The notes below the pieces were generated by a model. It was not told where the DNA came from and did not search any database. It was given only the letters and a program-made list of their open reading frames with translations. Shown in pieces: positions 15,510-23,867 of a stretch of DNA of 38,479 nt. The stretch is from an uncultured Veillonellaceae bacterium. Lineage in GTDB: Bacteria > Bacillota > Negativicutes > Selenomonadales > Selenomonadaceae. A program made the translations under genes and the position numbers. Position 1 is the stretch's first letter, and each line of letters begins with the position of its first letter. The stretch lies in the NCBI GenBank assembly GCA_902766015.1, contig CACXCC010000108.1, positions 1 to 38,479 of the forward strand, written 5' to 3'.

Positions 15510-17294
15510 ATGAAGCGGATGAAACCATGGCAGGGGGCCTGCGCAGCGGCGGCATTTTTCGTGTCAGCCGGAATGACGTCAACGGTTTTTGCGGCGGACG
15601 TTGCGGGCATTGACAATACGAAATGGCAGTACAACGCCGAGGATGATGTCTATTACCAGACAGGGATCACATATGTCGCGAAACCCGCGGATACGAACTA
15701 TGAAACGATGGGCATTTTCGTGCCGGGCGCGTATATGAAGGCGACGGCAAACGGTGACGGAACCTATACGGCGAAAGTCAACAAGCGCGGCAAAGCCGGA
15801 TCCTATACGGCAAAAAATGCGCCGGTCGTCATGCCCGTCGAAACGCCGGGATACAGCGCGATGACGCCTCCCTCGGGATATGTCAGCGACGTGTCAAAAT
15901 TTACGAAGGAAGGCATGGTTTATCTTTACGCCGGTGCACGCGGACGCGATCACGGGGCCCCGGCCGGTGTGACGGACATGAAAGCCGCAATCCGTTATCT
16001 GCGTCAAAATAACAAAGCCGTTCCGGGCGACAAAGAAAAACTCTTTTCGTTCGGCATGAGCGGCGGAGGCGCGCAAAGTGCACTTCTCGGCGCAACGGGA
16101 GACAGCCCGCTTTATCAGCCGTATCTTGACGCGATCGGAGCGGCAGACGGAAGCGATGCGATTCTCGGCACGATGGACTGGTGCCCGATCACGTCGCTTG
16201 ACGTCGCGGACGAAGCCTACGAATGGAACATGGGCCTGACGCGTCAAAATCTGACGCCGTTTGAAGCGAATGTATCGAAAGAACTCGCCACGGCGTTTAT
16301 CGGTCAACTCAATGACATGAACCTCAAAGACGAAAACGGCACCCCGCTGACTCTCGAGCAGTCGGAAGACGGCTACGGGCAACAGGGCACCTACTACGAA
16401 TATATGAAAGGCGTTGTCGAGCAGTCCTTTGAAAACTTCCTGCAGGACACGCTTTTCCCGTACGATTCCTCGGAAAATACGCAGATGGGCGGCCCCGGAG
16501 GGCCGGGAGGCCCGGGGGGAGCGGGACAGTTCAACGGCCCGCGCAAAATGCCGCGGCATCCTGCGTCGACCGGCGCTGACATGTCAAACGCGCCGTCAAT
16601 TTCGGCTGATGCGTCACAGGGCGGCGAACCGGATTTCACGAAAATGGATAATATTCGCCGCAATGGAACGGAGGCAGCCGTGACCGTCAGCGGCGTTTAC
16701 GAGACGCCGTCCGAGTATATCGCAGCGCTCAACAAGCCGTTCCACTGGATCGATTATGACATATTCACGAAACAAGTCACGATCACGAGCCTCGCCGACT
16801 TTGCCCGCGCCATGAAACCGGCGTCAAAACAGCTCGGCGCGTTTGACCAGTTCGACCGCGGACAGGGAGAAAACACGCTGTTCGGCTACGGTGACGGAAC
16901 GGGCGCCCATTTTGACGCCGTTCTCGGTGACATCGTACGCGGCTCGGAGTACGAAACGGACTTTGCCGCGGATCTCGCGCGCCTCGATGCACTCGGCACG
17001 CCCGTTTCCGTGCGCCTTGACATGTACAATCCGCTTTATTACCTGCTTCCGTCCTATGCCGGTTACGGCACGTCGAAGCCCGCGAAATACTGGCGTATCC
17101 GTACCGGTATCGATCAGGGTGACACGTCACTTTCTACGGAAGTCAACCTCGCCCTCGCCGCCGCGCAGTATTCGCCGGCGAACCAAGTCGATTTTGCGAC
17201 GGTCTGGGGACTCAAACACGTTCGCGCCGAACGCACGGGTGACCCGGATGACAACTTCATCGCGTGGGTCAAAGCGTGTACGACGAAAAAATAA
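15510..17294 (+). CDS. Secreted tannase-like alpha/beta hydrolase
   Basis: A 594-residue exported protein. The signal peptide (residues 1-28, ending TVFAAD) is followed by an alpha/beta hydrolase related to bacterial tannase. The nucleophile elbow is GMSGGG with S184. The tannase-like WCPITSLDVADEAYEW stretch follows. C-terminal acid and base candidates are D535/D538 in RTGIDQGDTS and H570 in WGLKHVRAE. Tannases hydrolyse galloyl esters of plant polyphenols; substrate identity here is inferred. A low-complexity insert near 330-390 contains repeated GGP units and a Ser/Ala-rich linker, unusual for the family. The protein is also longer than the roughly 470-residue Lactobacillus enzyme. The SD is GAAAGGA. 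It lies between two terminated units, so it is probably monocistronic. Confidence 0.8.
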   Translation: MKRMKPWQGACAAAAFFVSAGMTSTVFAADVAGIDNTKWQYNAEDDVYYQTGITYVAKPADTNYETMGIFVPGAYMKATANGDGTYTAKVNKRGKAGSYTAKNAPVVMPVETPGYSAMTPPSGYVSDVSKFTKEGMVYLYAGARGRDHGAPAGVTDMKAAIRYLRQNNKAVPGDKEKLFSFGMSGGGAQSALLGATGDSPLYQPYLDAIGAADGSDAILGTMDWCPITSLDVADEAYEWNMGLTRQNLTPFEANVSKELATAFIGQLNDMNLKDENGTPLTLEQSEDGYGQQGTYYEYMKGVVEQSFENFLQDTLFPYDSSENTQMGGPGGPGGPGGAGQFNGPRKMPRHPASTGADMSNAPSISADASQGGEPDFTKMDNIRRNGTEAAVTVSGVYETPSEYIAALNKPFHWIDYDIFTKQVTITSLADFARAMKPASKQLGAFDQFDRGQGENTLFGYGDGTGAHFDAVLGDIVRGSEYETDFAADLARLDALGTPVSVRLDMYNPLYYLLPSYAGYGTSKPAKYWRIRTGIDQGDTSLSTEVNLALAAAQYSPANQVDFATVWGLKHVRAERTGDPDDNFIAWVKACTTKK

Positions 17295-17413
17295 GACTCT
17301 GTTTAACGGTATCTGTCCTTGCGGCGGATGCCGTTTTTTTATGCCTGTTCGGCAGTAATCAAGATAACAAAACGACAGGATAAAAAGTATGTTTATAAAT
17401 AACCGACAATTCA

Positions 17414-17485
17414 TATAATCCAATAAAGAGGATTGATGTGTGTTTCCTAGAATATTATGTAACAGCGGCTGTTTTTCTTTTTTTT
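17414..17485 (+). promoter_or_regulatory. Leader of the serine recombinase gene
   Basis: TATAAT at 17414-17419 lacks a good -35. It is followed by AGAGG and a four-codon ORF (ATG 17435, then TAG). Next is a small hairpin AACAG-CGG-CTGTT (17461-17473) with a long T-rich tract, before the recombinase SD (AAGGAGG). The arrangement resembles an attenuator, but every part is weak. Confidence 0.35.
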
Positions 17486-17523
17486 GTTTGGAAACAGCGA
17501 TATAGCACAAAAGGAGGCACAAA

Positions 17524-18162
17524 ATGAACAAATACGGCTACATTCGAGTATCATCGACCGATCAGAGCGAAGCGCGTCAAGTCGACGCCATGCGCGCAAT
17601 CCCCATTTGCGAGTCTTGTCTCTATATGGACAAGCAGTCCGGCAAAGATTTCTGCCGCCCCGCTTATCAGAAACTGGTTCGGAAACTGAAAAAGGGAGAC
17701 GAACTCTATGTTCTCTCCCTCGACCGGCTCGGGCGCAACTATCAGGAAGTCCGCGAGCAGTGGCACTATCTGACGAGTCAACGGGGCGTTGACATCATCG
17801 TCATGGACACGCCGCTGCTCGATACGCGTCAAAGCATGGATTTTCTCCGTCGGTTTGTGGCGGACATGGTCCTACAGATCATGTCATTTGCAGCGGATAA
17901 CGAGCGACGCAATATCCGTTCGCGTCAGGCGCAGGGCATTCGCGCCGCCCGCAAACGCGGCGTTATTTTCGGCCGCCCGCGTCGTCCCGTGCCGCCGTAT
18001 TTCGATAAAATCTGTCAAGACTGCGAGAACGGCCGCATCACGCAGCGGGAAGCCGCAAGACGCTGCAATATGCCGACTTCGACGTTTCGGTATAAATATA
18101 AACATGAGTATAAAGCAAAAAAAGACCGTGACAACCGCTCGTGCGATGATCATGGTCTGTAA
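17524..18162 (+). CDS. Small serine recombinase (resolvase/invertase)
   Basis: A 212-residue serine recombinase of the resolvase/invertase class. The catalytic N-terminal domain starts YGYIRVSS, with R8 and the nucleophile S10. LSLDRLGRNYQEV holds the DRLGR active-site motif. The long E helix runs through MVLQIMSFAADNERRNIRSRQAQGIRAARKRGVIFGRP. The C-terminal helix-turn-helix (about 165-195) reads GRITQREAARRCNMPTSTFR. Length and layout fit a DNA invertase or resolvase, not the large integrases or IS607 TnpA. SD AAGGAGG is 8 nt upstream. It is immediately upstream of a surface adhesin gene whose promoter is bordered by matching short inverted repeats, so control of that promoter by inversion is a reasonable hypothesis. 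Confidence 0.92.
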   Translation: MNKYGYIRVSSTDQSEARQVDAMRAIPICESCLYMDKQSGKDFCRPAYQKLVRKLKKGDELYVLSLDRLGRNYQEVREQWHYLTSQRGVDIIVMDTPLLDTRQSMDFLRRFVADMVLQIMSFAADNERRNIRSRQAQGIRAARKRGVIFGRPRRPVPPYFDKICQDCENGRITQREAARRCNMPTSTFRYKYKHEYKAKKDRDNRSCDDHGL

Positions 18163-18171
18163 ACATCTGTG

Positions 18172-18200
18172 AAAAAGTGTACATATTCGTACACTTTTTT
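18172..18200 (+). terminator. Terminator of the recombinase gene
   Basis: AAAAAGTGTAC (18172-18182) pairs with GTACACTTTTT (from 18189) around a 6-nt loop, with a T-run. The same GTACACTTTTTT word occurs again at 18323. Confidence 0.8.
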
Positions 18201-18245
18201 AACGGCACACAGTCATTCCGATTTAGAATTATTGTGGTCTAATCC

Positions 18246-18274
18246 TTGATTATCTTGTCGTTTTGTGCTATATT
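18246..18274 (+). promoter_or_regulatory. Adhesin promoter
   Basis: TTGATT (18246-18251), 17-bp spacer, TATATT (18269-18274). It reads toward the adhesin, leaving a leader of about 130 nt. Confidence 0.7.
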
Positions 18275-18412
18275 ATAGTTATCTGGTAATTTGTTTTTGT
18301 TTCAAGTTAGATGCGCGAAAACGTACACTTTTTTGTTTGCCTAAAAACGGGGGGCACGGCGGACATCGCAAAAGTGTAAAGGGAGAATAGGGAAATCATA
18401 AGGAGGACAATC

Positions 18413-21400
18413 ATGAATAAGCTGTATAAAGTTATCTAGAACGAAGCAAGACAAATGTACATCGTCGCCTCCGAACTCGCGAAAAGTCACGGCAAATCCA
18501 AAAGCAGCCGCTCGAAAGCCGCGGCGCTGACGCTCGCAGTGACACTTGCACTGACGGGGATGACGGCGGGGACGGTTAATGCGGCGAATAATGCGGAAGG
18601 CAACGGGCAAGGTGTGGCCGTCGGGGAAAATTCAACTGCGCCGAAAGCAGAGAACGTGGCAGTGGGGAAAGGTGCTACGATTAAATATTCTAACGGTGAT
18701 TCGAGTGCTACCGGTGACATTGCTGTGGGGAATGGCGCAAAGATTGACAATTATGTCAGCCAGGGCGGCAGTATTGCAATCGGAAAAAATTCAAATATCG
18801 AGAACATGGCTGGACGTCAGGAAATGCTGTTTAATTTTAATCAGACTACATTTAAGGGGTCTGGATGGTTTGGCCTGCAATCTCCGTTTGTTCCTGCAGA
18901 TCCTGCAAGAGTTCCAGGGAGTATTGCTGTAGGCGAAAATTCATATGCTCGTTCTGGAGGAACGGAGATTGGTATACATAATTACATTGGCAAAATTGGC
19001 GATAAAGATGTAAATACGGGAGATGTAACCGAGGGAAGAAAATATCGTATTAATGTAAATGCGACAACGATTGGTACGAACAGTTTTACTAATGCAGCGT
19101 TTGGAGTCACTACAGGGGCGTATTCCATCATATCTGGCGGATATGATGGTGGGAGTTATTCCAGTAAAGCTGGTCAAAACTTTGGCGCTACTATTACCGG
19201 TTCGTTGAATAGTATTGAATCTGCTACTGCATCATCAGACTATGCAGATTATTCAGGAGTCGGCAATAGCATTGTTGGTGTAGCCAATAGGGAGTTCGAT
19301 TCTAATGGTGCCTTGATTTTTGGAGCGGGTAACGAGATTACGAATTCTATAACAGGAATTGATGCGCCAAGCAAAAGTGGTAAATCCGTACCGGAACTTC
19401 AGAAAGCTCTTAAGAAGGCTATTGCAGATGCCGAAGGCGGCGGCGCGGCCATGGCGATTGGCGGCGGCAACACGATAAATTACGCTCAAAAATCGCAAGT
19501 TATGGGCGTAAACAACAGTTTGTCAGGTGAAGACGGTAATGTCAGCAAGTTTAACTTTATTGACGGTTATAAAAATTCCGCTGAGAAGGTACAGAATGTC
19601 TCTGTATTGGGGTCAAATAATATCGTATCTGAATCAGAAAGCACGAAAATTATCGGCGATAATCGGAAGGTTACGAAGTCAAATAAATCTGTTGTCATTG
19701 GCTCGGCTGATAATAAGACGGAATTAACCGTGAACAATGCGACAATCCTTGGTTATAACGCTAACGTAACGCAAGAAGGCGGCGTAGCTCTCGGCGAAGG
19801 TTCGATTGCTTCCACAGATAAAAATGTCAATGGCTATGATCCGTCTACAGGCAAGGAAACTACAGAAACAAGTGAGGCTTGGGTATCAAAAGCCGCGGCA
19901 GTATCTGTAGGTGATACAGATAAAAAAATTACCCGCCAAATCACGAATGTAGCGGCAGGTAAAGAAGCGACTGATGCTGTCAATGTTGCGCAGTTAATGA
20001 AAGCAACAGATAGTGCAAAGACTCATTATTATGGCGTTGAACAGAGTACGGAAATTGCTAACAGATTTTTCTATGATCATGAAAATACAAAAGCTTATAA
20101 CATCAACTACGACAATGAAGGTGCAGTAGGCTGGAACAGTTTGGCAGCCGGATACAATACGATCGCCAATGGTATTACGGCTACGTCTACTGGTTCCTAC
20201 AACATTATTGGAGATCTCAAGAACCCTCTGAAAAAGCAGGATAAAGCATTGGTCTGGGGCTATGGCTTTAAGGGTGCTACTGCTGCTACATATGGCAGTT
20301 TTAATGCAATTCTTCTTGATGATGAAGACGCGAGACCGTATGACGGGGTAGCAAGTACCGTTGTCGGTCAAGCAAACATCACTGAAAAATCCAATGCCGC
20401 TATCATTCTGGGTGCAGGTAATAAAGTTACTAATTCCTATCTGGATGTAGTCCTCAATCAATCAAGTACTTCTATCTTCGATGCATTACAGGAGGCAGTT
20501 CCTAAAAGTGGCGGCAAAATCATGGCCATTGGCGGGGCGAATAATATTGACAATGCTTATGAGTCTCAGGTCATGGGCGTCGGGAATAAATTGCAAGGCG
20601 TACAGGGTGATTATGACGAAGATACTTCGACCCGTCTGAACTATATTGAGGGTTTCTATAACACAGCAGAAAATGTTCAGAATGCATATATCATCGGTGC
20701 AAATAATACCGTGAAAAATGGTAACAATAATATTGTCTTCGGCGATAAACGTACGATGGACGGTCAGAGCGGCAATATTATTATTGGTTCTGGTGAAGGC
20801 GATGACGGCTTACCAACGACAACGACCGTTTCTAAGGCAATCATCCTTGGCAATAAAGCTAATGTAACCGAAGAAGGCGGTATCGCGATCGGTGAAGGTT
20901 CCATTGCATCTACAGCTGCAGGACAAGTCGGTTATGATCCTTCTGGCAAGAAAGATAAGTCCGGAAATGCATGGAAAGCTACAAATGCGGCTGTTTCCGT
21001 AGGAAATGGAGATAAACTGACGCGTCAAATTACCGGCGTTGCAGCTGGTACACAAGATACGGATGCTGTCAACGTCGCACAGCTAAAACAAGTTCAAAAC
21101 GCTATTGATGCCAAGAAGGATACAAATACAACTTACAAATTGAATGGCACTACGGAAGAGAAGAATGGTGCTACGGAAACAACCATTTCACTGAAAGATG
21201 ATCAGAATAAGGATGCCGGTTCTGTCACTGTCCGTAATGATACGTTAGCAAAAGGGCAGGAAAAGGTTTTGACTTTGACTGATGACAATAAGTTGAAGTT
21301 GAGCATCAAAGACACGGCCGGAAATGAAGCCAAAGGCGAGGTTGACCTTTCAAAATTCAAAAGCGCTGTTGACACGAACACAACCTATACCTTTGCAAGC

Positions 21401-22207
21401 AAGGCAAATGATGACAACACGACGACACTGACGGTCACGGATAGCAACGGTAATACTTCAAAGGCAACGGTCGCAACGAAAGACACGCGCAACACGTTAG
21501 CAGCCGGAGATAATATTTCCCTGAAAGAAGCGAAACAGGCCGATGGCAGCACGCAGTATACGGTTAGCGCTGTGGCAAATGGCAAGGTCGATTCTGGTGA
21601 TAAGGGACTCGTTTCCGGTGATACCGTCTACAAGGAAACGCGTACATCTTCTGACGGCTTCGTGACAAAGAAAGACAATACGGCCGGCGAAAACATCTCG
21701 GCTTTGGATCGTCAGGTCAAATCGAATGCTGACAATATCAACAACATCAACCAGTCCGTCACGAACCTCGGCGGGCGCGTTGACAAACTCGGCAGCCGCA
21801 TCAACAAAGTCGGTGCGGGCGCGGCGGCCCTCGCGGCACTTCATCCGCAGGATTACGATCCGAGCGTCAAATGGGACCTCGCAGCCGGATTCGGCAACTA
21901 CCGTGATGCAAGCGCGGGCGCAATCGGCCTGTTCTACCGTCCGAATCCTGACACGCAGTTCAGTCTCGGGACGAACTTCGGCAACGGCGAAAACATGGTT
22001 AACCTCGGCGTCACGATCAAACTCGGCAAAGGCAGCCAGTACGCGGGACTTTCGCGTGCGGCTCTCATCGAGAGACTTGACGCACAGACGAAGACCATTG
22101 ACACGCTAAAAGCGAAAGACGCCGACCGCGATGCTGTCATCGCACAGCAGCAGCAGGAAATCGAAGCGCTCAAAGCCGCAGTTGAAAAACTCATGGCCAA
22201 AGAATAA
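18413..22207 (+). CDS. YadA-like trimeric autotransporter adhesin with amber codon in ESPR
   Basis: 1264 codons. It opens with an extended signal peptide region, MNKLYKVI-stop-NEARQMYIVAS, then a basic stretch and hydrophobic core ending TVNA (about residue 57). In ESPRs the residue after VI is a conserved tryptophan; here it is TAG (18437-18439), one base from TGG. SD AAGGAGG precedes ATG 18413. ATG 18455, past the stop, has none and would cut the ESPR. The passenger has YadA-head motifs (AVGENS, AIGKNS), necks DAVNVAQL and an internal duplication. The C-terminal anchor is a coiled coil (NLGGRVDKLG) and four-strand barrel ending near VTIKLGKG. About 60 residues of predicted coiled coil follow the barrel. 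Such trimers mediate attachment and aggregation. Whether the protein is made depends on the amber codon. Confidence 0.9.
19110..21090 (+). repeat. Tandem duplication inside the adhesin passenger
   Basis: Two diverged copies of about 0.9 kb, roughly 19110-20005 and 20175-21090. Each runs in the same order through a SIIS/YNII strand, an L/IFGAGN or ILGAGN motif, MAIGG.N, SQVMGV, NAE.VQN, ANVT.EGG.A.GEGSIAST, and the neck TDAVNVAQL. Boundaries are approximate. This middle part is more AT-rich than the gene ends. Confidence 0.75.
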
Positions 22208-22225
22208 CTCCATATTGACACCCGA

Positions 22226-22255
22226 AGACCCCCGGGACAATGTTCCGTGGGGTCT
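22226..22255 (+). terminator. Hairpin after the adhesin gene
   Basis: AGACCCC pairs with GGGGTCT, plus GGGA/TTCC inside. There is no T-run, so it may be an mRNA-stabilising hairpin or a weak terminator. Confidence 0.5.
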
Positions 22256-22312
22256 GTCAGCATATAGAGAAAACTGTAAATTTAGACATTTTGACAAAGG
22301 AGGTGAACCGAC

Positions 22313-23407
22313 ATGGTCAAAACTTACCGCTACCGCATTTATCCGAACAAATCGCAGGAAACCATGTTTATGAAGACATTCGGCTGCGTGCGGTTTATTT
22401 ACAACCGGATGCTGTTTGACCGGCTGAAATATTACCGGGAAACGGGGAAAATGCTGTTCAACACGCCCGCGCAGTACAAGGATACCTATCCGTTCCTGCG
22501 TGAAGTTGACAGTCTGGCTTTGGCCAATGCCCAGCTTCACCTCAACAACGCCTATAAAAATTATTTCCAGCGTAAAGGCGCGGGACGCCCGCGGTTTAAA
22601 TCGCGCAAAAGCCTGCACCAGAGTTACGCGACAAATAATCAGCGCGGCTCGGTCCGCATCGAGCGCGGGCATATCCGCCTGCCGAAAATCGGCTTTATCC
22701 GGATTCGTCAGCATCGTCCGTTTACGGGGAAAATCAAGACCGTCACGGTCACCCGGACATTGGGCGGCAGATATTATGTGAGCATTCTCGTCGAGGACGA
22801 AAACCAAGTCCGGGCGATTGACCCGCATACATTTGCCGGCATTGCGTTTTCCCTGCACGGACTTTATGCCGCGTCAGACGGAACCGGGGCGGATATGCCG
22901 CAAAATTGTCTGCGAACTCTGCGCCGTTTGCGGCGGGAACAGCGGAAAATGGCGCGGACCAAACGCAACAGCCGCAACCGTGTCAAACAGCGTCGGCGTG
23001 TGTCAACACTGAGCGACCGCTTTACAAACCAGCGGGCGGATTTCCTGCAAAAAGTCACGACGCAGCTTGCGCGTCAATATGACGCGATCTGCATCGAAGA
23101 GATCTCGGCGCGTAAACTCGGCCGCGAATTCGGCAAAGGGAACCGGATCGGCCACATGCTCACGCGCAAAGGCTGGAGTTTATTCGTCATCATGCTGCAG
23201 TACAAACTCGCATGGCAGGGAAAAGCGCTCATTCGCGTCAATATCCCGCACGGGCGGCTTCTCCGCAGTGACGATCTCGAAGGTGCAAAACGCAGTTTCC
23301 GGCTGCTTCCGCGCGAAAAACGTTCGCCGTTTGCAGACGCCGCAGACTGTGCCGCCGCCGTACGAATCCGTGATAAGGGCCGAAGTCAAATTCCGGCAAC
23401 GGCCTGA
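22313..23407 (+). CDS. TnpB-like protein, apparently nuclease-dead
   Basis: A 364-residue TnpB (IS200/IS605 OrfB) homologue. The N-terminal wedge (YRYRIYPNKSQE, FIYNRML) and the helical bridge are intact. The RuvC fold is recognisable: FAGIAFSLHGLYAASDG aligns with the family's IGIDLGL...SDG, so the first catalytic aspartate is alanine (A178). The glutamate is kept in CIEEIS (E262). The CxxCG zinc finger is absent, and the third aspartate region is altered (FADAADCAAAVRI, possibly D345). The ORF is otherwise open, with SD AAAGGAGGTGA. The typical C-terminal tail (EIFTVGTTG) continues in another frame after about 23395. No TnpA is present. It is either a decaying insertion sequence or a nuclease-dead, TldR-like RNA-guided binder. 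Confidence 0.85.
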   Translation: MVKTYRYRIYPNKSQETMFMKTFGCVRFIYNRMLFDRLKYYRETGKMLFNTPAQYKDTYPFLREVDSLALANAQLHLNNAYKNYFQRKGAGRPRFKSRKSLHQSYATNNQRGSVRIERGHIRLPKIGFIRIRQHRPFTGKIKTVTVTRTLGGRYYVSILVEDENQVRAIDPHTFAGIAFSLHGLYAASDGTGADMPQNCLRTLRRLRREQRKMARTKRNSRNRVKQRRRVSTLSDRFTNQRADFLQKVTTQLARQYDAICIEEISARKLGREFGKGNRIGHMLTRKGWSLFVIMLQYKLAWQGKALIRVNIPHGRLLRSDDLEGAKRSFRLLPREKRSPFADAADCAAAVRIRDKGRSQIPATA

Positions 23408-23563
23408 AATATTTACCGTAGGGACTACGGGAAATCAAGCCTGTATGAGACATGTCAATCATCCTTAGCGCGCCGCGGTACGCCCCGGCGATGACAGGCA
23501 ATGTGTTGTCGATGATTCAGGAAGCCCGCAAACGGCAGAGGCGCCGCAACACGGACAGTCCAC
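23408..23563 (+). ncRNA. Candidate omega-RNA / right end of an IS605-type element
   Basis: Downstream of tnpB a perfect hairpin CCGTAG-GGA-CTACGG (23416-23430) is followed by CAGGAAGCCC (23518-23527) and then AGTCCAC (23557-23563). These match, in order, the conserved right-end/omega-RNA segments of IS605-group elements, which usually end TTCAC. The bases after 23563 would be the guide. This is a reading from remembered element ends, with no structure computed. The remainder of the gap to the ATPase gene (23564-23867) holds direct repeats, a terminator and a promoter. Confidence 0.45.
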
Positions 23564-23622
23564 AGTTATTTTATATTACACGTTTAGACGTAGAGAGAAT
23601 TTGAAAAAGGTCTTTCCCGACC

Positions 23623-23644
23623 GAAGCAGGATCAGCCGGATACG
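23623..23644. repeat. Direct repeat, left copy, beside the ATPase gene
   Basis: Shares the perfect 15-mer GATCAGCCGGATACG (23630-23644), and most of the seven bases before it, with 25281-25302. The two copies bracket the ATPase_2 gene, and each is followed by a similar terminator. Confidence 0.7.
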
Positions 23645-23685
23645 ACGGCTGCGGGGAAATAAAATCTGACACTGATTTAGATCGT

Positions 23686-23725
23686 AAAAATGCCGGCTGC
23701 GGTGGAAACTGCAGCCGGCATTTTT
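23686..23725 (+). terminator. Terminator upstream of the ATPase gene
   Basis: AAAAATGCCGGCTGC pairs perfectly with GCAGCCGGCATTTTT around a 10-nt loop. It insulates the ATPase gene from the TnpB region. Confidence 0.9.
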
Positions 23726-23775
23726 GTAACCGGGAAACTATCGGGGGCGTCTGATGTCAATCGGGGAACTTGACA

Positions 23776-23844
23776 TTGACCTTTGACGACGTACTTTGGT
23801 ATAATTTAGTAAATCGTAAACTACTAAATCGTAACTTACTAAAA
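23776..23844 (+). promoter_or_regulatory. Promoter and repeated operator of the ATPase gene
   Basis: TTGACC (23776-23781), 18-bp spacer, extended -10 TGGTATAAT (-10 at 23800-23805). Immediately downstream the word TAAATCGTAA occurs twice, and TTAGTA/TACTAA words alternate through 23842 (inverted and direct copies). This looks like a repressor-binding array over the start point. Confidence 0.65.
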
Positions 23845-23867
23845 GTGAAAAGTTTGAGGTGAAAAGA

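Larger units (their letters stand above)
18172..18334. repeat. Inverted repeats around the adhesin promoter
   Basis: GTACACTTTTTT occurs at 18189-18200 and 18323-18334, and its reverse complement (11 of 12 bases) at 18172-18182. The outer pair (18172 and 18323) are inverted and enclose about 140 bp, including the adhesin promoter. This could be a recombinase crossover region or a set of binding sites for an autoregulator. Confidence 0.5.

Noticed and set aside
16480-16530. A collagen-like domain in the tannase-like protein
   Set aside because: Only a few GGP units occur and there is no extended Gly-X-Y tract, so it is described as a low-complexity linker.
18172-18400. A CRISPR-like array, suggested by the recurring GTACACTTTTTT and AAAAGTGTA words
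   Set aside because: Only three short copies at irregular spacing, one of them a terminator arm; no repeat-spacer pattern.
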